Assembly: GCF_024655635.1 (NCBI RefSeq)
Contig: NZ_JANLGI010000001.1
Span: 186,001-250,000, forward strand
Direction: 5' to 3'
DNA length: 64,000 nucleotides
DNA from: Allobosea sp. 47.2.35
GTDB lineage: Bacteria > Pseudomonadota > Alphaproteobacteria > Rhizobiales > Beijerinckiaceae
The first letter of the stretch is position 1. Each line of letters begins with the position of its first letter. The position numbers and the translations under genes are program-made. Under the pieces are notes generated by a model. The model did not search any database. It saw nothing but the letters and a program-made list of their open reading frames with translations, and had not been told where the DNA came from. Shown here piece after piece: positions 16,997 to 25,975 of this stretch.

Positions 16997-17773
16997 TCAG
17001 AAGCGCCCGGCATCGGTCCTGATGCGCTCGCCCGTGAGCGAGGAGGAGGCATCGGAGGCGAGGAACAGCGCGGCGGCCGCGACCTCCTCGGGCGTCACCC
17101 AGCGTCGCAACGCGGCGACATCGGTGTAGTTCTGCTTGATGATCTCGGCCGGGTCGCGCCCCTCGGCGGCGGCACGCCGGGCGACGACGCGGTCCATCAG
17201 TTCGCCCGAGACGGCACCGGGGCAGAGCGCGTTGACGCGGACGCCGGCCGGCCCGACCTCGCGTGCCACCGTCTCGGTGAGGCCGATGACCGCGAACTTC
17301 GTGGCGCAGTAGGCACTGCGCATCGGATAACCCTTGAGGCCCATCAGCGACGACATGTTGACGATCGAACCCGAGCCCTGCCTGCTCATGATCCGGCTGG
17401 CGACGCGCAGGCAGTTCACCGTGCCGAACAGGTTGATCTCGACGCAAGTCCGCCAGGCATCGAGATCGACATCGGCGATATTGCCGATCGGGCCGCTCTG
17501 GCCGGCATTGTTGACGAGCACATCGACCTTGCCGCTGATCGCCAGCGCCTGCGTGAACAGCGCCTCGACCTCGTCGAGCTTCGCGACATCGCAGAGAACC
17601 GCCGTGCCGCCGATCGCCTGCGCGACGGGCTCGATCGTCTCGCGGGTGCGGCCGGAGACGACGACATGGGCGCCGGCCTGGGCGAAGGCCTCGGCGATCG
17701 CCTTGCCAATGCCGGTGCCGCCGCCGGTGACGATCGCGACACGCCCGTCGAGACGATTGAAATCCTTGGCCAT
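16997..17773 (-). CDS. Short-chain dehydrogenase/reductase (SDR)
   Basis: A 258-residue classical SDR oxidoreductase. The Rossmann motif TGGGTGIG is at about 16-23, NNAG in the middle, and the catalytic Ser-Tyr-Lys set in NMSSLMG and SAYCATK. The Asp-poor GRT segment after strand 2 suggests NADP(H) preference (inference). I chose the ATG at 17773; a GTG at 17785 is possible. It directly follows the HcnC-like oxidase gene and presumably reduces or oxidises an intermediate of the same pathway. Confidence 0.88.
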   Translation of the reverse strand: MAKDFNRLDGRVAIVTGGGTGIGKAIAEAFAQAGAHVVVSGRTRETIEPVAQAIGGTAVLCDVAKLDEVEALFTQALAISGKVDVLVNNAGQSGPIGNIADVDLDAWRTCVEINLFGTVNCLRVASRIMSRQGSGSIVNMSSLMGLKGYPMRSAYCATKFAVIGLTETVAREVGPAGVRVNALCPGAVSGELMDRVVARRAAAEGRDPAEIIKQNYTDVAALRRWVTPEEVAAAALFLASDASSSLTGERIRTDAGRF

Positions 17774-17793
17774 GGGTGCAGTCACCTGTGCGA

Positions 17794-18900
17794 TCAGGCC
17801 GCGGCGGCGGCTGGGTTTGCGAAACGGCCGGGGTCGAAGAGCGGCAGCTCCGGTTCCCGGCCGAGGATGAGGTCGCCCATCAGCGCGCCGATATAGGGGC
17901 CGATGGTGTAGCCCCCGCGCACGCAGCCGAGCAGGAAGGCGTTCTCGATGCCGGGTGCGGCACCGGCGAGCGGGTAGAAATCCGGGACATTGGCCTCGAA
18001 GCCGGTCCAGGAGCGCACCACGCGGAAGCGGTCGAGACCCGGAACGGCGAACATCGCAAGCCTGAGATTCGGCAGCAGCGTCTCGGGATCGACGCAGCCA
18101 CGGCCCTGTTCCGGCGAGCCGGTGCCTTGCCAGCCGCCACCGATCAGCACGCTGCCGTTCGGCTTCTGTTTAAGCGTGAGGAGACCCGTGGCGTGGCCGA
18201 TCACGGTGCCAACCAATGGCGGCCCTCGCTCGGTGACGGACACCGTGTTGACCCGCGCCCGCACCGGCAGGTCGAGCCCGATCATCGCGGCGGCGCTCTT
18301 CAGCCAGGCGCCGCAGGCTAGGAGCAGGCGGGTGGCGCGGATCGGGCCTGCCGAGGTGGCGAGTTCGAAGCTGCCGCCATTGCTGTCGATGGCCGTGACG
18401 GGCGTGTGTTCGCGGATCGCGACGCCGGCCGTCTCCATCCGTGCGCGATAGTAGGCGCCTGTCAGGCTGGCATTGGCGTAGCCGTCCTCGGCGGACCAGC
18501 TCGCCGCGACGACCTTACGCGACAGGTTGGGTTCGAGTTCCGCGACGCGGGCTGGCGAAATCAGCTCGATCGGTGCGCCTGCTTCCCGCTTCAGCGCCAT
18601 GCGCTCATGCAGCAGGTCCGCTTCGCGCTGGTTGAAGGCAAGCGTGATGCCGCCGGTCTTGTGGAAGCCGACATGCGCGCCGGCATGCTCCCAGAGTTCG
18701 TGCCCCTTGACGGCGTAGGGCATCAGCTTGACCCGCTTGATCTGCAGCGAGAGCGTCCCGGCATTGACGCCGGAGGCTCCGCTCCCGATCGTCTGCTGCT
18801 CGATGACGATCACCCGCATCCCACCTGCGGCGGCACGGCAGGCGGCGGCGCTGCCCATGATGCCGCCGCCGATCACGGCGAGATCGTAGATGTCGCTCAT
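17794..18900 (-). CDS. FAD-dependent amine/amino-acid dehydrogenase subunit (HcnC/DadA-like)
   Basis: A 368-residue DAO-fold flavoprotein. The FAD-binding Rossmann motif is AVIGGGIMGSAAACRAAAGG at 8-27, followed by VIVIEQ and GASGVNAG. At the C-terminus is GGYTIGPYIGALMGDLI. Together with the next two genes it reproduces the HcnABC / D-hydroxyproline dehydrogenase / opine oxidase plan, in which this is the substrate-oxidising subunit. Its ATG overlaps the natural stop (in the shifted frame) of the HcnB-like gene, supporting operon translation coupling. Confidence 0.85.
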   Translation of the reverse strand: MSDIYDLAVIGGGIMGSAAACRAAAGGMRVIVIEQQTIGSGASGVNAGTLSLQIKRVKLMPYAVKGHELWEHAGAHVGFHKTGGITLAFNQREADLLHERMALKREAGAPIELISPARVAELEPNLSRKVVAASWSAEDGYANASLTGAYYRARMETAGVAIREHTPVTAIDSNGGSFELATSAGPIRATRLLLACGAWLKSAAAMIGLDLPVRARVNTVSVTERGPPLVGTVIGHATGLLTLKQKPNGSVLIGGGWQGTGSPEQGRGCVDPETLLPNLRLAMFAVPGLDRFRVVRSWTGFEANVPDFYPLAGAAPGIENAFLLGCVRGGYTIGPYIGALMGDLILGREPELPLFDPGRFANPAAAAA

Positions 18901-20317
18901 AGCGGGACCGGGGCGGGGATCGGGAGGTCGTCGTAGTTGAAAGCGCCGGTGATCGCGGCGAGCGGGACCGGGCGCAGGGGAGGTCGGGCGCTGGGCGGCC
19001 GATCGTCTCGCGGCTCAAGCCTGTCGCGGCGCAGATCAGCATTGCCGCTGCCTCGCCGCAGACGCGGCCGCCGCAAGGCCCCATGCCGCAACGCGTCATC
19101 GCCTTGAGGTCGGCGAGTGTCCTCGCGCCGGCCGTGATAGCGGTGTCCAGTGTCGCGCGGGTCAGGCCTTCGCAACGGCAGACGGTCGTTTTCGCGTCGA
19201 TCAGAGCGGCGGCGCCGGGCGGCGGCATGGCGAGCGCCGACATGGCCGCGCCGAACCGGGCCGACCGGCGCCAGCGCGTCGTCGTTGCCGCAGCTTGCCG
19301 CTCCAGATCGCGACCACGCCCGAGCCGGCGCGCAACGCCGATGGCGGCGAGTTCGCCCGAGAGCGGAGCCGCATCGGCACCGCGGACGCCGCCGCCGTCA
19401 CCGGCGATGAACAAGCCGGGGACGGAGGTTTCCAGCGCAGCATCGACCTCGGGCACCCAGCCGCCGAGCGTTGGTTCATAGCGGTGCCGGGCGCCGAGCA
19501 GCCGCGTGACCTCTGTCGACGGCAAGAGGCCGAAGCCGATACAAGCCGCGTCGGCCTCGATCGTCTGAAACGGATCGCCAACCGGCTGCCAATCTCCATC
19601 GATACGACCGATCTCGACCGATGTGACGCCATCCGTGCCATGGATCGCGCGGATGGCAGCGCCGGAATGGATCGGAACCCGCGCTTTCAGGAGTTGCAGC
19701 AGCCAGCCCGCGCCTTTGGCCATAAGGTCAGGCCGCGCCGCCATGCTCCCAAGCCGGGCAAACCAGCCTGCGCGGGGCGCGGCATCGACGATCGCCGCGA
19801 CTTCTCCGCCGGCCGCGACGATCTTGCTGGCGACGAGCAGGAGCAATGGCCCCGAACCTGCGACCACCACCCTCCGTCCCGGCAGGACGCCATGCGATTT
19901 GAGGAGGATCGTGGCGCCGGCGAGCCCGATGACGCCCGGCAATGTCCAGCCGGACACCGGGATATGCCGCTCGACCGCGCCGGCCGCCACGATCAGGTTG
20001 GGCGCTTCCAGCGTCAGGGGGCCGTCGGGGCCGACCGCAGTGACGGAAAAACCCGCCGTCAGCGACCAGACGCGCTGGTTCATGTGAAGGGCGGCACCAC
20101 TGGCCGTGAGCTTGGCGCGAAGGTCATCGCCTTTCTTCAGCTCGGGATCGGCCGGGGCTCTCGCCAGCCCGGCGGAGGGCGCGCGATAGACCTGCCCGCC
20201 CGCTTCCGGCGCCTCATCGATGACCGCGACCGACAGGCCGAGCGCGCGCGCCTTGATCGCCGCCGTGGCTCCGGCCGGGCCTGCGCCCAGCACGATGAGA
20301 TCGAGCGGGGGGCTCAT
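18897..20317 (-). pseudogene. HcnB-like FAD/NAD-binding subunit with apparent frameshift
   Basis: A pyridine-nucleotide-disulfide-type flavoprotein with a C-terminal BFD-like [2Fe-2S] domain. GAGPAG opens the FAD domain at about 10-15, GSGPLLLL marks a second Rossmann domain, and the cluster motif is CRCEG then CGMGPCGGRVC. Around 18986-18988 the frame breaks. Upstream reading continues out of frame for more than 120 junk codons. The other frame gives the expected tail (RPPLRPVPLAAITGAFNYDD) and a stop overlapping the next ATG. Adding one C in the CCC run would give a clean GRPAPRPPLRPVPL. It is a sequencing error, a real mutation or a recoding site. The core is intact and only about 28 terminal residues are affected. 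Confidence 0.8.
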
Positions 20318-20598
20318 CGCAACCTCTCGACCACGAGGCCCTCGCGGACGAGGGTGCGGCAGGCTTCCGTCTGCCGGCCGTCGATCAGCACGACGCATTC
20401 CTGGCAAACACCCATGAAGCAGAAGGCGCCGCGCGGGCCGCCGTCGTCGCGATGGATCCGCAATGTGCGCCGCCCCTGCGCATGGAGCGCGGCGGCCAGC
20501 GTCTCGCCCTCGGAGGCCGTCAGCGCCTCGCCGTCGAAGCTGAAGCCGACCTTTCGCTTCCAGGCGCCAGCAGCGTCGATGCGCAGATCACCCTCCAT
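20314..20598 (-). CDS. HcnA-like [2Fe-2S] ferredoxin subunit
   Basis: A 94-residue small iron-sulfur subunit. The plant-type [2Fe-2S] Cys pattern is visible as C-x4-C-x2-C (CFMGVCQEC) followed by a fourth Cys 11 residues on (EACRT). FDGEALTASEGETLAAAL is the typical N-terminus of the HcnA/SoxA-alpha-like subunit. It overlaps the HcnB-like start as ATGA and lies one base after the DapA-family stop, so the three oxidase subunits are made together, with electrons passing from the flavin sites through the clusters. Confidence 0.87.
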   Translation of the reverse strand: MEGDLRIDAAGAWKRKVGFSFDGEALTASEGETLAAALHAQGRRTLRIHRDDGGPRGAFCFMGVCQECVVLIDGRQTEACRTLVREGLVVERLR

Positions 20599-20599
20599 C

Positions 20600-21511
20600 T
20601 CAATGACCGGGCAAAAGGCCGAGCTCGTCGAGCGTCGCCCGCAGCTTGTCGAGCGCCGGCCCGGCGAGCGGCAGCAACGGATCGCGCGGCACGCCGGCCG
20701 GCAGGCCCTGAAGGTTCAGCGCCGCCTTGAAGGAGGAGGGCCAGGTGCCCAGCGACATCAGCGTCTCGTAGACGATGGTGAGCTTGTGGTGGGCGTCGAC
20801 ATAGGCGGCATCCGGCGCCTTGCGGCCGATCTCCATCAGTTGCCCGGCCGTCTTGCCGAGCAGCTCGGGACCGGTCGCGATGAAGCCGGAGGCGCCGAGC
20901 GCGCTGCCGGCGAGGATGTAATAAGCCGGGCCGACCATCACCGCGATCCGGTCGCCCATCCGGCGCAGCAATCGCGTCAGATGACCGATATCGCGGTTGG
21001 ATTCCTTGATGCCGACGACAGGGGCGACGCCCGCGATCGCCGCGACATCATCGATCGAAAGCTCGATCACGGCGCGGCGCGGCGAGTTGTAGAGCACGAT
21101 CGGCATGTCGACCGCCTTTCCCAGCAGGTCGAAGCGGCGCAGCAATTCCTCGCGCGTCGCCTTCATCACATAGGTCTGTGGCATCACGAGGATGCCGGCG
21201 GCGCCGGCATCGCGCGCGGCTTGCGCATATTGAATCGTCTGCTTCGAGCCCGGCGCGGTGCAGCCCATCATCACCGGCACCCGCCCGGCGCTGCGATCGA
21301 CGGCGATGCGGGTGAGCCGTGCGCGTTCGTCGCGATCGAGCGCCCAGCTCTCGCCATTGTCGCCGGCCACGCAGATGCCCTGCGCGCCGATACCGATCAG
21401 GTGCTCGACCAGATGGGCGAAGGCGTCCTCTATGATCTCGCCACGCTCGTCGAAGGGCGTGACCACGGCCGGCACGAAGCCCTTGAGCGTGTCCTTCGTC
21501 AGCAGCGTCAT
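20600..21511 (-). CDS. DapA/N-acetylneuraminate lyase-superfamily aldolase or deaminase
   Basis: A 303-residue TIM-barrel class I (Schiff-base) enzyme. PAVVTPFDERG near the N-terminus, the conserved Tyr in LYNSPRR, and Lys in VGIKESN (Schiff-base former) are all present. Family reactions include dihydrodipicolinate synthesis, keto-acid aldol cleavage, and dehydration or deamination of pyrroline-4-hydroxy-2-carboxylate. Pairing with HcnABC-like genes recalls hydroxyproline catabolism, but the epimerase and semialdehyde dehydrogenase are missing, so the substrate remains open. ATGA overlap with the SMP-30 gene. Confidence 0.86.
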   Translation of the reverse strand: MTLLTKDTLKGFVPAVVTPFDERGEIIEDAFAHLVEHLIGIGAQGICVAGDNGESWALDRDERARLTRIAVDRSAGRVPVMMGCTAPGSKQTIQYAQAARDAGAAGILVMPQTYVMKATREELLRRFDLLGKAVDMPIVLYNSPRRAVIELSIDDVAAIAGVAPVVGIKESNRDIGHLTRLLRRMGDRIAVMVGPAYYILAGSALGASGFIATGPELLGKTAGQLMEIGRKAPDAAYVDAHHKLTIVYETLMSLGTWPSSFKAALNLQGLPAGVPRDPLLPLAGPALDKLRATLDELGLLPGH

Positions 21512-22431
21512 GCGGGTCGTCCTGAAGGGGAGGTGGCGAGGAGCCGGGCCATGGGCATGCGGAAGATGGCGCCGGTCTGGGCCTCGACGATGAACAGCGT
21601 CGATTGGTCGGGTGAGAAGGCGCAGGCCGTCGTCCAGAGTCCACCCGGCGTGTGGACCACGGCGACGGGATCGCCGAGCGCATCGACAAGATAGAGCCGC
21701 CCGGCCTGTGCCTGCGCGATCGCGATCCGGCCGGAAGCATCGACGGCCAGCCCATCCGGACCGAGGCCGCCGGAGAGCTGGAGGAAGGTGCCGACCATCG
21801 GCCAGGCCGGATCGGGCGCCTCGGCCATGAAGCGCCAGACCGCATTGGCACGGGTGGCCGCGAGATAAACGAGCTTGCCGTCTGGAGAGAGCGCGATGCC
21901 GTTGGGATAGGGCACGTTCGCCAGGATCAGGTCCGGCTGCGTCTCGCCTTGTCGCAATCGATAGACCCGGCCGCTCGGATCCGAGAGGCTGGAACGGCCG
22001 GAATCGGTGAACCAGACATCGCCATTGGGCGCGACCGTAAGGTCGCTCAGGCCCCGGAAGGGCTCGGTATTCACCCGCCCGCAGAGTGTCGTGACGGTCT
22101 GCGTCGTGGGATCGCAGACGAGCAATCCGTGACGGTAGTCGACGATGAGCCAGGTGCCGTCGCCGCGCGGGCGCAGGCTGTGCGGCTCGCCGTCATATTC
22201 GAAGGCGAGCTGCCAGCTTCCGTCCGGCGCGATCCGGAACAGCCGGCCATAGGGCACGTCCGCCAGCCAGAGATGGCCGTCGGCATCGAAGCACGGGCCC
22301 TCAAGAAAGGAATGCAGGCGCTGGCCGGGCCGCGTGGTGCGGACCCAGTCGGTCGGCTCGCCCGTCCAGTGCAGCGCCTCGGGCAGGCGCGTAAACAGCT
22401 CGGCATCGTGACGGGGAAAGGGGCCGATCAT
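21508..22431 (-). CDS. SMP-30/gluconolactonase-family protein (2)
   Basis: A 307-residue beta-propeller lactonase-like protein paralogous to the one at 14639-15535. HSFLEGPCFDADGHLWLAD carries the first metal Glu, LSDLTVAPNGDVWFTDSG and YPNGIALSPDGK the other blades. It overlaps both neighbours by ATGA (CoA-transferase upstream, DapA-like downstream), tying it firmly to this pathway. It probably hydrolyses a lactone intermediate in the cytoplasm; no signal peptide is seen. Confidence 0.87.
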   Translation of the reverse strand: MIGPFPRHDAELFTRLPEALHWTGEPTDWVRTTRPGQRLHSFLEGPCFDADGHLWLADVPYGRLFRIAPDGSWQLAFEYDGEPHSLRPRGDGTWLIVDYRHGLLVCDPTTQTVTTLCGRVNTEPFRGLSDLTVAPNGDVWFTDSGRSSLSDPSGRVYRLRQGETQPDLILANVPYPNGIALSPDGKLVYLAATRANAVWRFMAEAPDPAWPMVGTFLQLSGGLGPDGLAVDASGRIAIAQAQAGRLYLVDALGDPVAVVHTPGGLWTTACAFSPDQSTLFIVEAQTGAIFRMPMARLLATSPSGRPA

Positions 22432-23621
22432 GCGACGATGCCTCGTTCCCTCAGCGCAACGATCTCGGCCGGCGAGCGGCCGAGATTGCCGAGGATTTCG
22501 TCACTGTGCTCGCCCAGCCGTGGCGGGGCGCGGTCGATCGCCGGGCCGGCTGTGGCATAGGAGAAGGGCGCCAGCGGCACCGAGACCGGAGCAGCGCCTG
22601 CCTCGCCCGGTTGCAAGGCGTGGAAGAAGCCGCGCTTGTCGAGATGCGGCAGGCACACGGCTTCCTCGAGGGTCCGGACACGCTCGGCCGGAATGCCGAT
22701 GCGGTGGAGATAGATTTCCCATTCGGCAGCGGTGCGCGTGCGCATGATCGGGACGAGCGCCTCGCGCATCGTCTGCGCGGACGCCCAGAGTTCCGGCCAG
22801 CTATCGAGAGCGGCGAAGTCGGGACTTCCGAGCGCTTCCCACAACCGCTTGTTCTGCCGGGTGTTGAAGGCGCCGAGCATCAGGAGCCCGTCCGCCGTTT
22901 CGTAGGTGCCGAGCCCGGCCTCCTTCGGGCGCGGCTGGCTCGGGCCTTCATAGAGCGCGGCGGCGGCTTCGGGTGCCATCAGGGTCAGCGCGGTCTCGAA
23001 CATCGAGCAGTCGATCACCTGTCCGACCCCGCTCGCCTGCCGCTGAAACAATGCGGCGGAGATTGCGAATGCAGCGGCATAGCCGGTCGCGTAGTCGATG
23101 AAGGAGGCGCCGGATTTCACCGGCTCGCCCGCGCGCCCGGTGGTCCGCGCCATGACGCCGGAGGCGGCCTGGATGACATTGTCATAGGCGTTCACGGCTT
23201 CGCGCTCATGGCCGCGGGCGAAGCCGGTGATCGAGCAGCAGATGAGCCGGGGATTGCGCGCCTGCAGGGTCTCCGGCCCGAGCCCCAGTGCCGCCAGCGC
23301 GCCGGTTCGGTAGTTCTCGACCAGCACATCCGCATCGGCGACGAGGTCGAGCAGGATGGCTCGTCCTTCCCCTGTCGCGAGGTCGAGCGCCAGCGAGCGC
23401 TTGTTCGCGCCCTGAACGAGATAATTGATGCCGAGCCCCGCCGCGTTGAGCGCATCGTCCGGCCCGCGCCCGCGCGCCGTGTCGGGCATGCCGGGCGGCT
23501 CGATCTTGATCACGTCGGCGCCGAGCAGGGCGAGCTGATAGGCGCAGAACGGGCCCGCCAGGACATGGGTCAGGTCGAGCACCCGGATACCGTGAAAGGG
23601 GCGTTGCGCTGGCAGGCTCAA
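22428..23621 (-). CDS. Class III (CaiB/BaiF) CoA-transferase, first gene of the minus-strand operon
   Basis: A 397-residue family III CoA-transferase. The N-terminal IRVLDLTHVLAGPFCAYQLA and GADVIKIEPPG blocks are canonical. The catalytic aspartate is Asp176 in FIDYATG. It is homologous to the transferase at 11551 but clearly a separate lineage. It is first in the long overlapping operon running to 16997 (and perhaps 15585), with its promoter in the 81-bp AT-rich gap facing the aminotransferase. It probably activates a carboxylic acid intermediate to a CoA ester for downstream beta-oxidation-like steps. Confidence 0.89.
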   Translation of the reverse strand: MSLPAQRPFHGIRVLDLTHVLAGPFCAYQLALLGADVIKIEPPGMPDTARGRGPDDALNAAGLGINYLVQGANKRSLALDLATGEGRAILLDLVADADVLVENYRTGALAALGLGPETLQARNPRLICCSITGFARGHEREAVNAYDNVIQAASGVMARTTGRAGEPVKSGASFIDYATGYAAAFAISAALFQRQASGVGQVIDCSMFETALTLMAPEAAAALYEGPSQPRPKEAGLGTYETADGLLMLGAFNTRQNKRLWEALGSPDFAALDSWPELWASAQTMREALVPIMRTRTAAEWEIYLHRIGIPAERVRTLEEAVCLPHLDKRGFFHALQPGEAGAAPVSVPLAPFSYATAGPAIDRAPPRLGEHSDEILGNLGRSPAEIVALRERGIVA

Positions 23622-23641
23622 GGGGCGGCCACTCCGTTATT

Positions 23642-23675
23642 GTTTGTTATATGGAACTATGTTTTGTATATCAAC
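23642..23675. promoter_or_regulatory. Candidate IclR operator B in the divergent promoter
   Basis: GTTTTGTATATCAAC (23661-23675) matches operator A at 14 of 15 bases when reverse-complemented. A degenerate copy, GTTTGTTATATGGAAC, lies just upstream (23642-23657), giving a tandem arrangement. The site is between the CoA-transferase start (23621) and the preferred aminotransferase start (23703), so it can control both divergent units. Confidence 0.6.
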
Positions 23676-23702
23676 ATGATTGTGACAACAGCGGAGAGCG
23701 TC

Positions 23703-25076
23703 GTGCCACCGTCGAACAGCATGCCGAAGCGGTCCGCCGTGCTCCACCGCAACCTTCGCAGCACGCCGCCGCTCGCGGTGAAAGGCGAGGGCGTCCATCT
23801 GATCGACGCCAACGGCAAGCGCTATCTCGACGCCAGCGGCGGCGCTGCCGTCTCCTGCCTCGGCCATGCCCATCCGCGTGTCATGGAGTGGATCGCGGCC
23901 CAGCTCGGCCAGCTCGAATATGCCCACACCTCCTTCTTCACGAACGGGCCGAGCGAGACCCTGGCGCAGATGCTGATCGACCGTGCTCCGCCGGGGTTCG
24001 GGCAAGGGCGCGTCGCCTTTCTCGGCAGCGGCTCGGAGGCGATGGAAGCGGCGATGAAGCTCGCCCGGCAGTATTTCGTCGAGATCGGCCAGCCGCAGCG
24101 CAGCCGCTTCATCTCGCGGCGGATGAGCTATCACGGCAATACGCTGGGTGCGCTCGCGGTTGGCGGCCATCCCGGCCGGCGCAAGCTGTATCAGCCGATA
24201 CTGATCGAGACCTCGCAGATCGCGCCCTGCCATGCCTATCGCAACCGGCGTGACGACGAGACGCTGGAGGCTTACGGCCTGCGCGCCGCGGACGAACTCG
24301 ATGCCGAGATCCGCCGCCTCGGCCCCGGGACCGTCGCTGCCTTCGTCGCCGAGCCGATCGTCGGAGCGACGCTTGGTACCGTCACCGCCGTCCCCGGCTA
24401 TTTCGCCCGTATCCGCGAGATCTGCGACCGTCATGGCGTGCTCTTCATCGCCGACGAGGTGATGTGCGGCATGGGCCGCGCCGGCGCCTTCTTCGCCTGC
24501 GAACAGGAAGCCGTGCGGCCGGACATCATCACCATCGCCAAGGGGCTCGGCGCCGGCTACCAGCCGATCGCCGCGATGCTGGCGAGCGAGCGCGTCGCCA
24601 AAGCGATCGAAGACGGCTCCGGTCTGCTCGCAAATGGCCATACCTATATGAGCCATGCCGTCGCCTGCGCCGCCTCGATCGCCGTGATCGAGACGATCGA
24701 GCAGGAAGGCCTGCTCGACAATGTCCAGCGGATGGGTGCGCTCTTATCGTGCCGGCTCCATGAGGCCTTCGGCCAGCATCCGCATGTCGGCGATATCCGC
24801 GGGCGGGGCCTGTTCCAGTCGATCGAGCTGGTCGCCGATCGCGACAGCAAGCGGCCCTTCGCGGCGAAGCGGAACCTGGCTGCCCGGATCAAGCAGGAGG
24901 CGCAGGAGCTCGGGCTGATCTGCTACCCGTCGAGCGGCACGGCCGATGGCGCCGATGGCGACCATGTCCTGCTGGCGCCGCCCTTCATCATCGATGCCGG
25001 CCATGTCGACGAGATCGTCGGCAAGCTTGGGCGCGCGCTCGCCACGACCCTTTCCACGACCGACCCCGCTGCCTGA
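23703..25076 (+). CDS. Class III (omega-type) PLP aminotransferase
   Basis: A 457-residue PLP enzyme of aminotransferase class III. GHAHPRV and GSGSEAMEAAMKLARQY near the N-terminal third, IADEVMCGMGR (Asp251 contacts the pyridine nitrogen) and TIAKGLGAGY with Lys280 as the PLP-binding lysine. I prefer the GTG at 23703, 4 bases after GGAGAG. The ATG at 23676 has no ribosome-binding site and overlaps the operator. It probably converts an amine or amino acid to an aldehyde or keto acid, or the reverse. BKACE follows after 11 bp. Confidence 0.88.
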   Translation: MPPSNSMPKRSAVLHRNLRSTPPLAVKGEGVHLIDANGKRYLDASGGAAVSCLGHAHPRVMEWIAAQLGQLEYAHTSFFTNGPSETLAQMLIDRAPPGFGQGRVAFLGSGSEAMEAAMKLARQYFVEIGQPQRSRFISRRMSYHGNTLGALAVGGHPGRRKLYQPILIETSQIAPCHAYRNRRDDETLEAYGLRAADELDAEIRRLGPGTVAAFVAEPIVGATLGTVTAVPGYFARIREICDRHGVLFIADEVMCGMGRAGAFFACEQEAVRPDIITIAKGLGAGYQPIAAMLASERVAKAIEDGSGLLANGHTYMSHAVACAASIAVIETIEQEGLLDNVQRMGALLSCRLHEAFGQHPHVGDIRGRGLFQSIELVADRDSKRPFAAKRNLAARIKQEAQELGLICYPSSGTADGADGDHVLLAPPFIIDAGHVDEIVGKLGRALATTLSTTDPAA

Positions 25077-25087
25077 GGAGCCCCGCC

Positions 25088-25960
25088 TTGTCCCGCAAGA
25101 CCATCCTCACCTGCGCCGTCACCGGCAACCTGACGACCCGCGACCAGCATCCCGGACTGCCGGTGACGCCGGCCGAGATCGCCACTGCCGCCATCGAGGC
25201 CGGCAAGGCGGGCGCGGCTGTCGTCCATATCCATGCCCGCGATCCCGCGACGACCAAGGGCAGCATGGACCTCGCTCTCTTCCGGGAGATCGTCGACCGC
25301 ATCCGCCAGTCCGGCTCCGACGTGATCCTCAACCTCTCGACCGGGGAGGGCGGGCGCTATATCCCGAGTCTCGACAACCCGGCCGTCGCCGCTCCCGGCA
25401 CGACATTGACCACGCCGGAGCGCCGTGTCGCCCATGTCGAGGCGCTGAAGCCGGAGATCTGCACGCTCGATCTGAACACGATGTTCTCGGGCAGCGCCGT
25501 CGTGATCAACACGCCGGGCAACGTCACCGAAATGGCCCGGCGCATCTATGCGTCCGGTGTGCTGCCGGAGCTGGAGATATTCGACGGCGGCGACCTGCAA
25601 CTGGCAAAGGCGTTGCAGGAGGACGGCACGCTGCGCAACCCGCTGCTGATCCAGATCGTGCTCGGCGTTCGCTACGGCGCGATCCCCAATCCGCAGACGC
25701 TGTTCTACTTCGTCTCGCAATTGCCGCCGGGTTGCATCTGGGCGGCCTTCGGCATCGGCCGCCATGAGTTCCCGCTGCTGGCGCAGGCCTTCCTGCTCGG
25801 CGGCCATGTCCGGGTCGGGCTGGAGGACAACGTCTATATCCGCAAGGGCGTGCTCGCCCGCGACAATGCCGAGCTGGTCGAGAAGGCCGGAACGATCGTC
25901 GAGAATCTCGGCGGCTCGCTCGCGACGGCGGCCGAGGCGCGCGCGATCCTCGGGCTCTAG
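25088..25960 (+). CDS. Beta-keto acid cleavage enzyme (BKACE, DUF849)
   Basis: A 290-residue zinc-dependent enzyme of the 3-keto-5-aminohexanoate cleavage family, which splits a beta-keto acid with acetyl-CoA to give acetoacetate plus a new CoA thioester. The metal pair is His47/His49 in VVHIHARDP. TLDLNTMFSG and VGLEDN are family blocks. The start is TTG at 25088 with GAGGAG 7 bases before. The partner aminotransferase points to an amino-containing keto acid. Known BKACE substrates include dehydrocarnitine and 3-keto-5-aminohexanoate; which one applies is not readable here. Confidence 0.9.
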   Translation: MSRKTILTCAVTGNLTTRDQHPGLPVTPAEIATAAIEAGKAGAAVVHIHARDPATTKGSMDLALFREIVDRIRQSGSDVILNLSTGEGGRYIPSLDNPAVAAPGTTLTTPERRVAHVEALKPEICTLDLNTMFSGSAVVINTPGNVTEMARRIYASGVLPELEIFDGGDLQLAKALQEDGTLRNPLLIQIVLGVRYGAIPNPQTLFYFVSQLPPGCIWAAFGIGRHEFPLLAQAFLLGGHVRVGLEDNVYIRKGVLARDNAELVEKAGTIVENLGGSLATAAEARAILGL

Positions 25961-25975
25961 ACTGCCGGGGTTACG

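Noticed and set aside
17794-21511. Canonical hydroxyproline catabolic cluster
   Set aside because: HcnABC-like and DapA-like genes fit, but hydroxyproline 2-epimerase and 2-oxoglutarate semialdehyde dehydrogenase are absent, and the CoA-transferase, lactonase and dioxygenase do not fit. Kept only as an analogy.
19295-21694. 799-codon open frame on the plus strand
   Set aside because: It is antisense to the HcnABC-like, DapA-like and SMP-30 genes, which have clear family motifs. Its translation is Arg/Gly/Ala/Asp-rich with no recognisable domain, typical of shadow frames in high-GC DNA.
22506-23702. N-terminal 399-codon extension of the aminotransferase frame
   Set aside because: The open frame upstream of the aminotransferase is the shadow of the divergent CoA-transferase. 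The real start is near 23703, at the family N-terminus.
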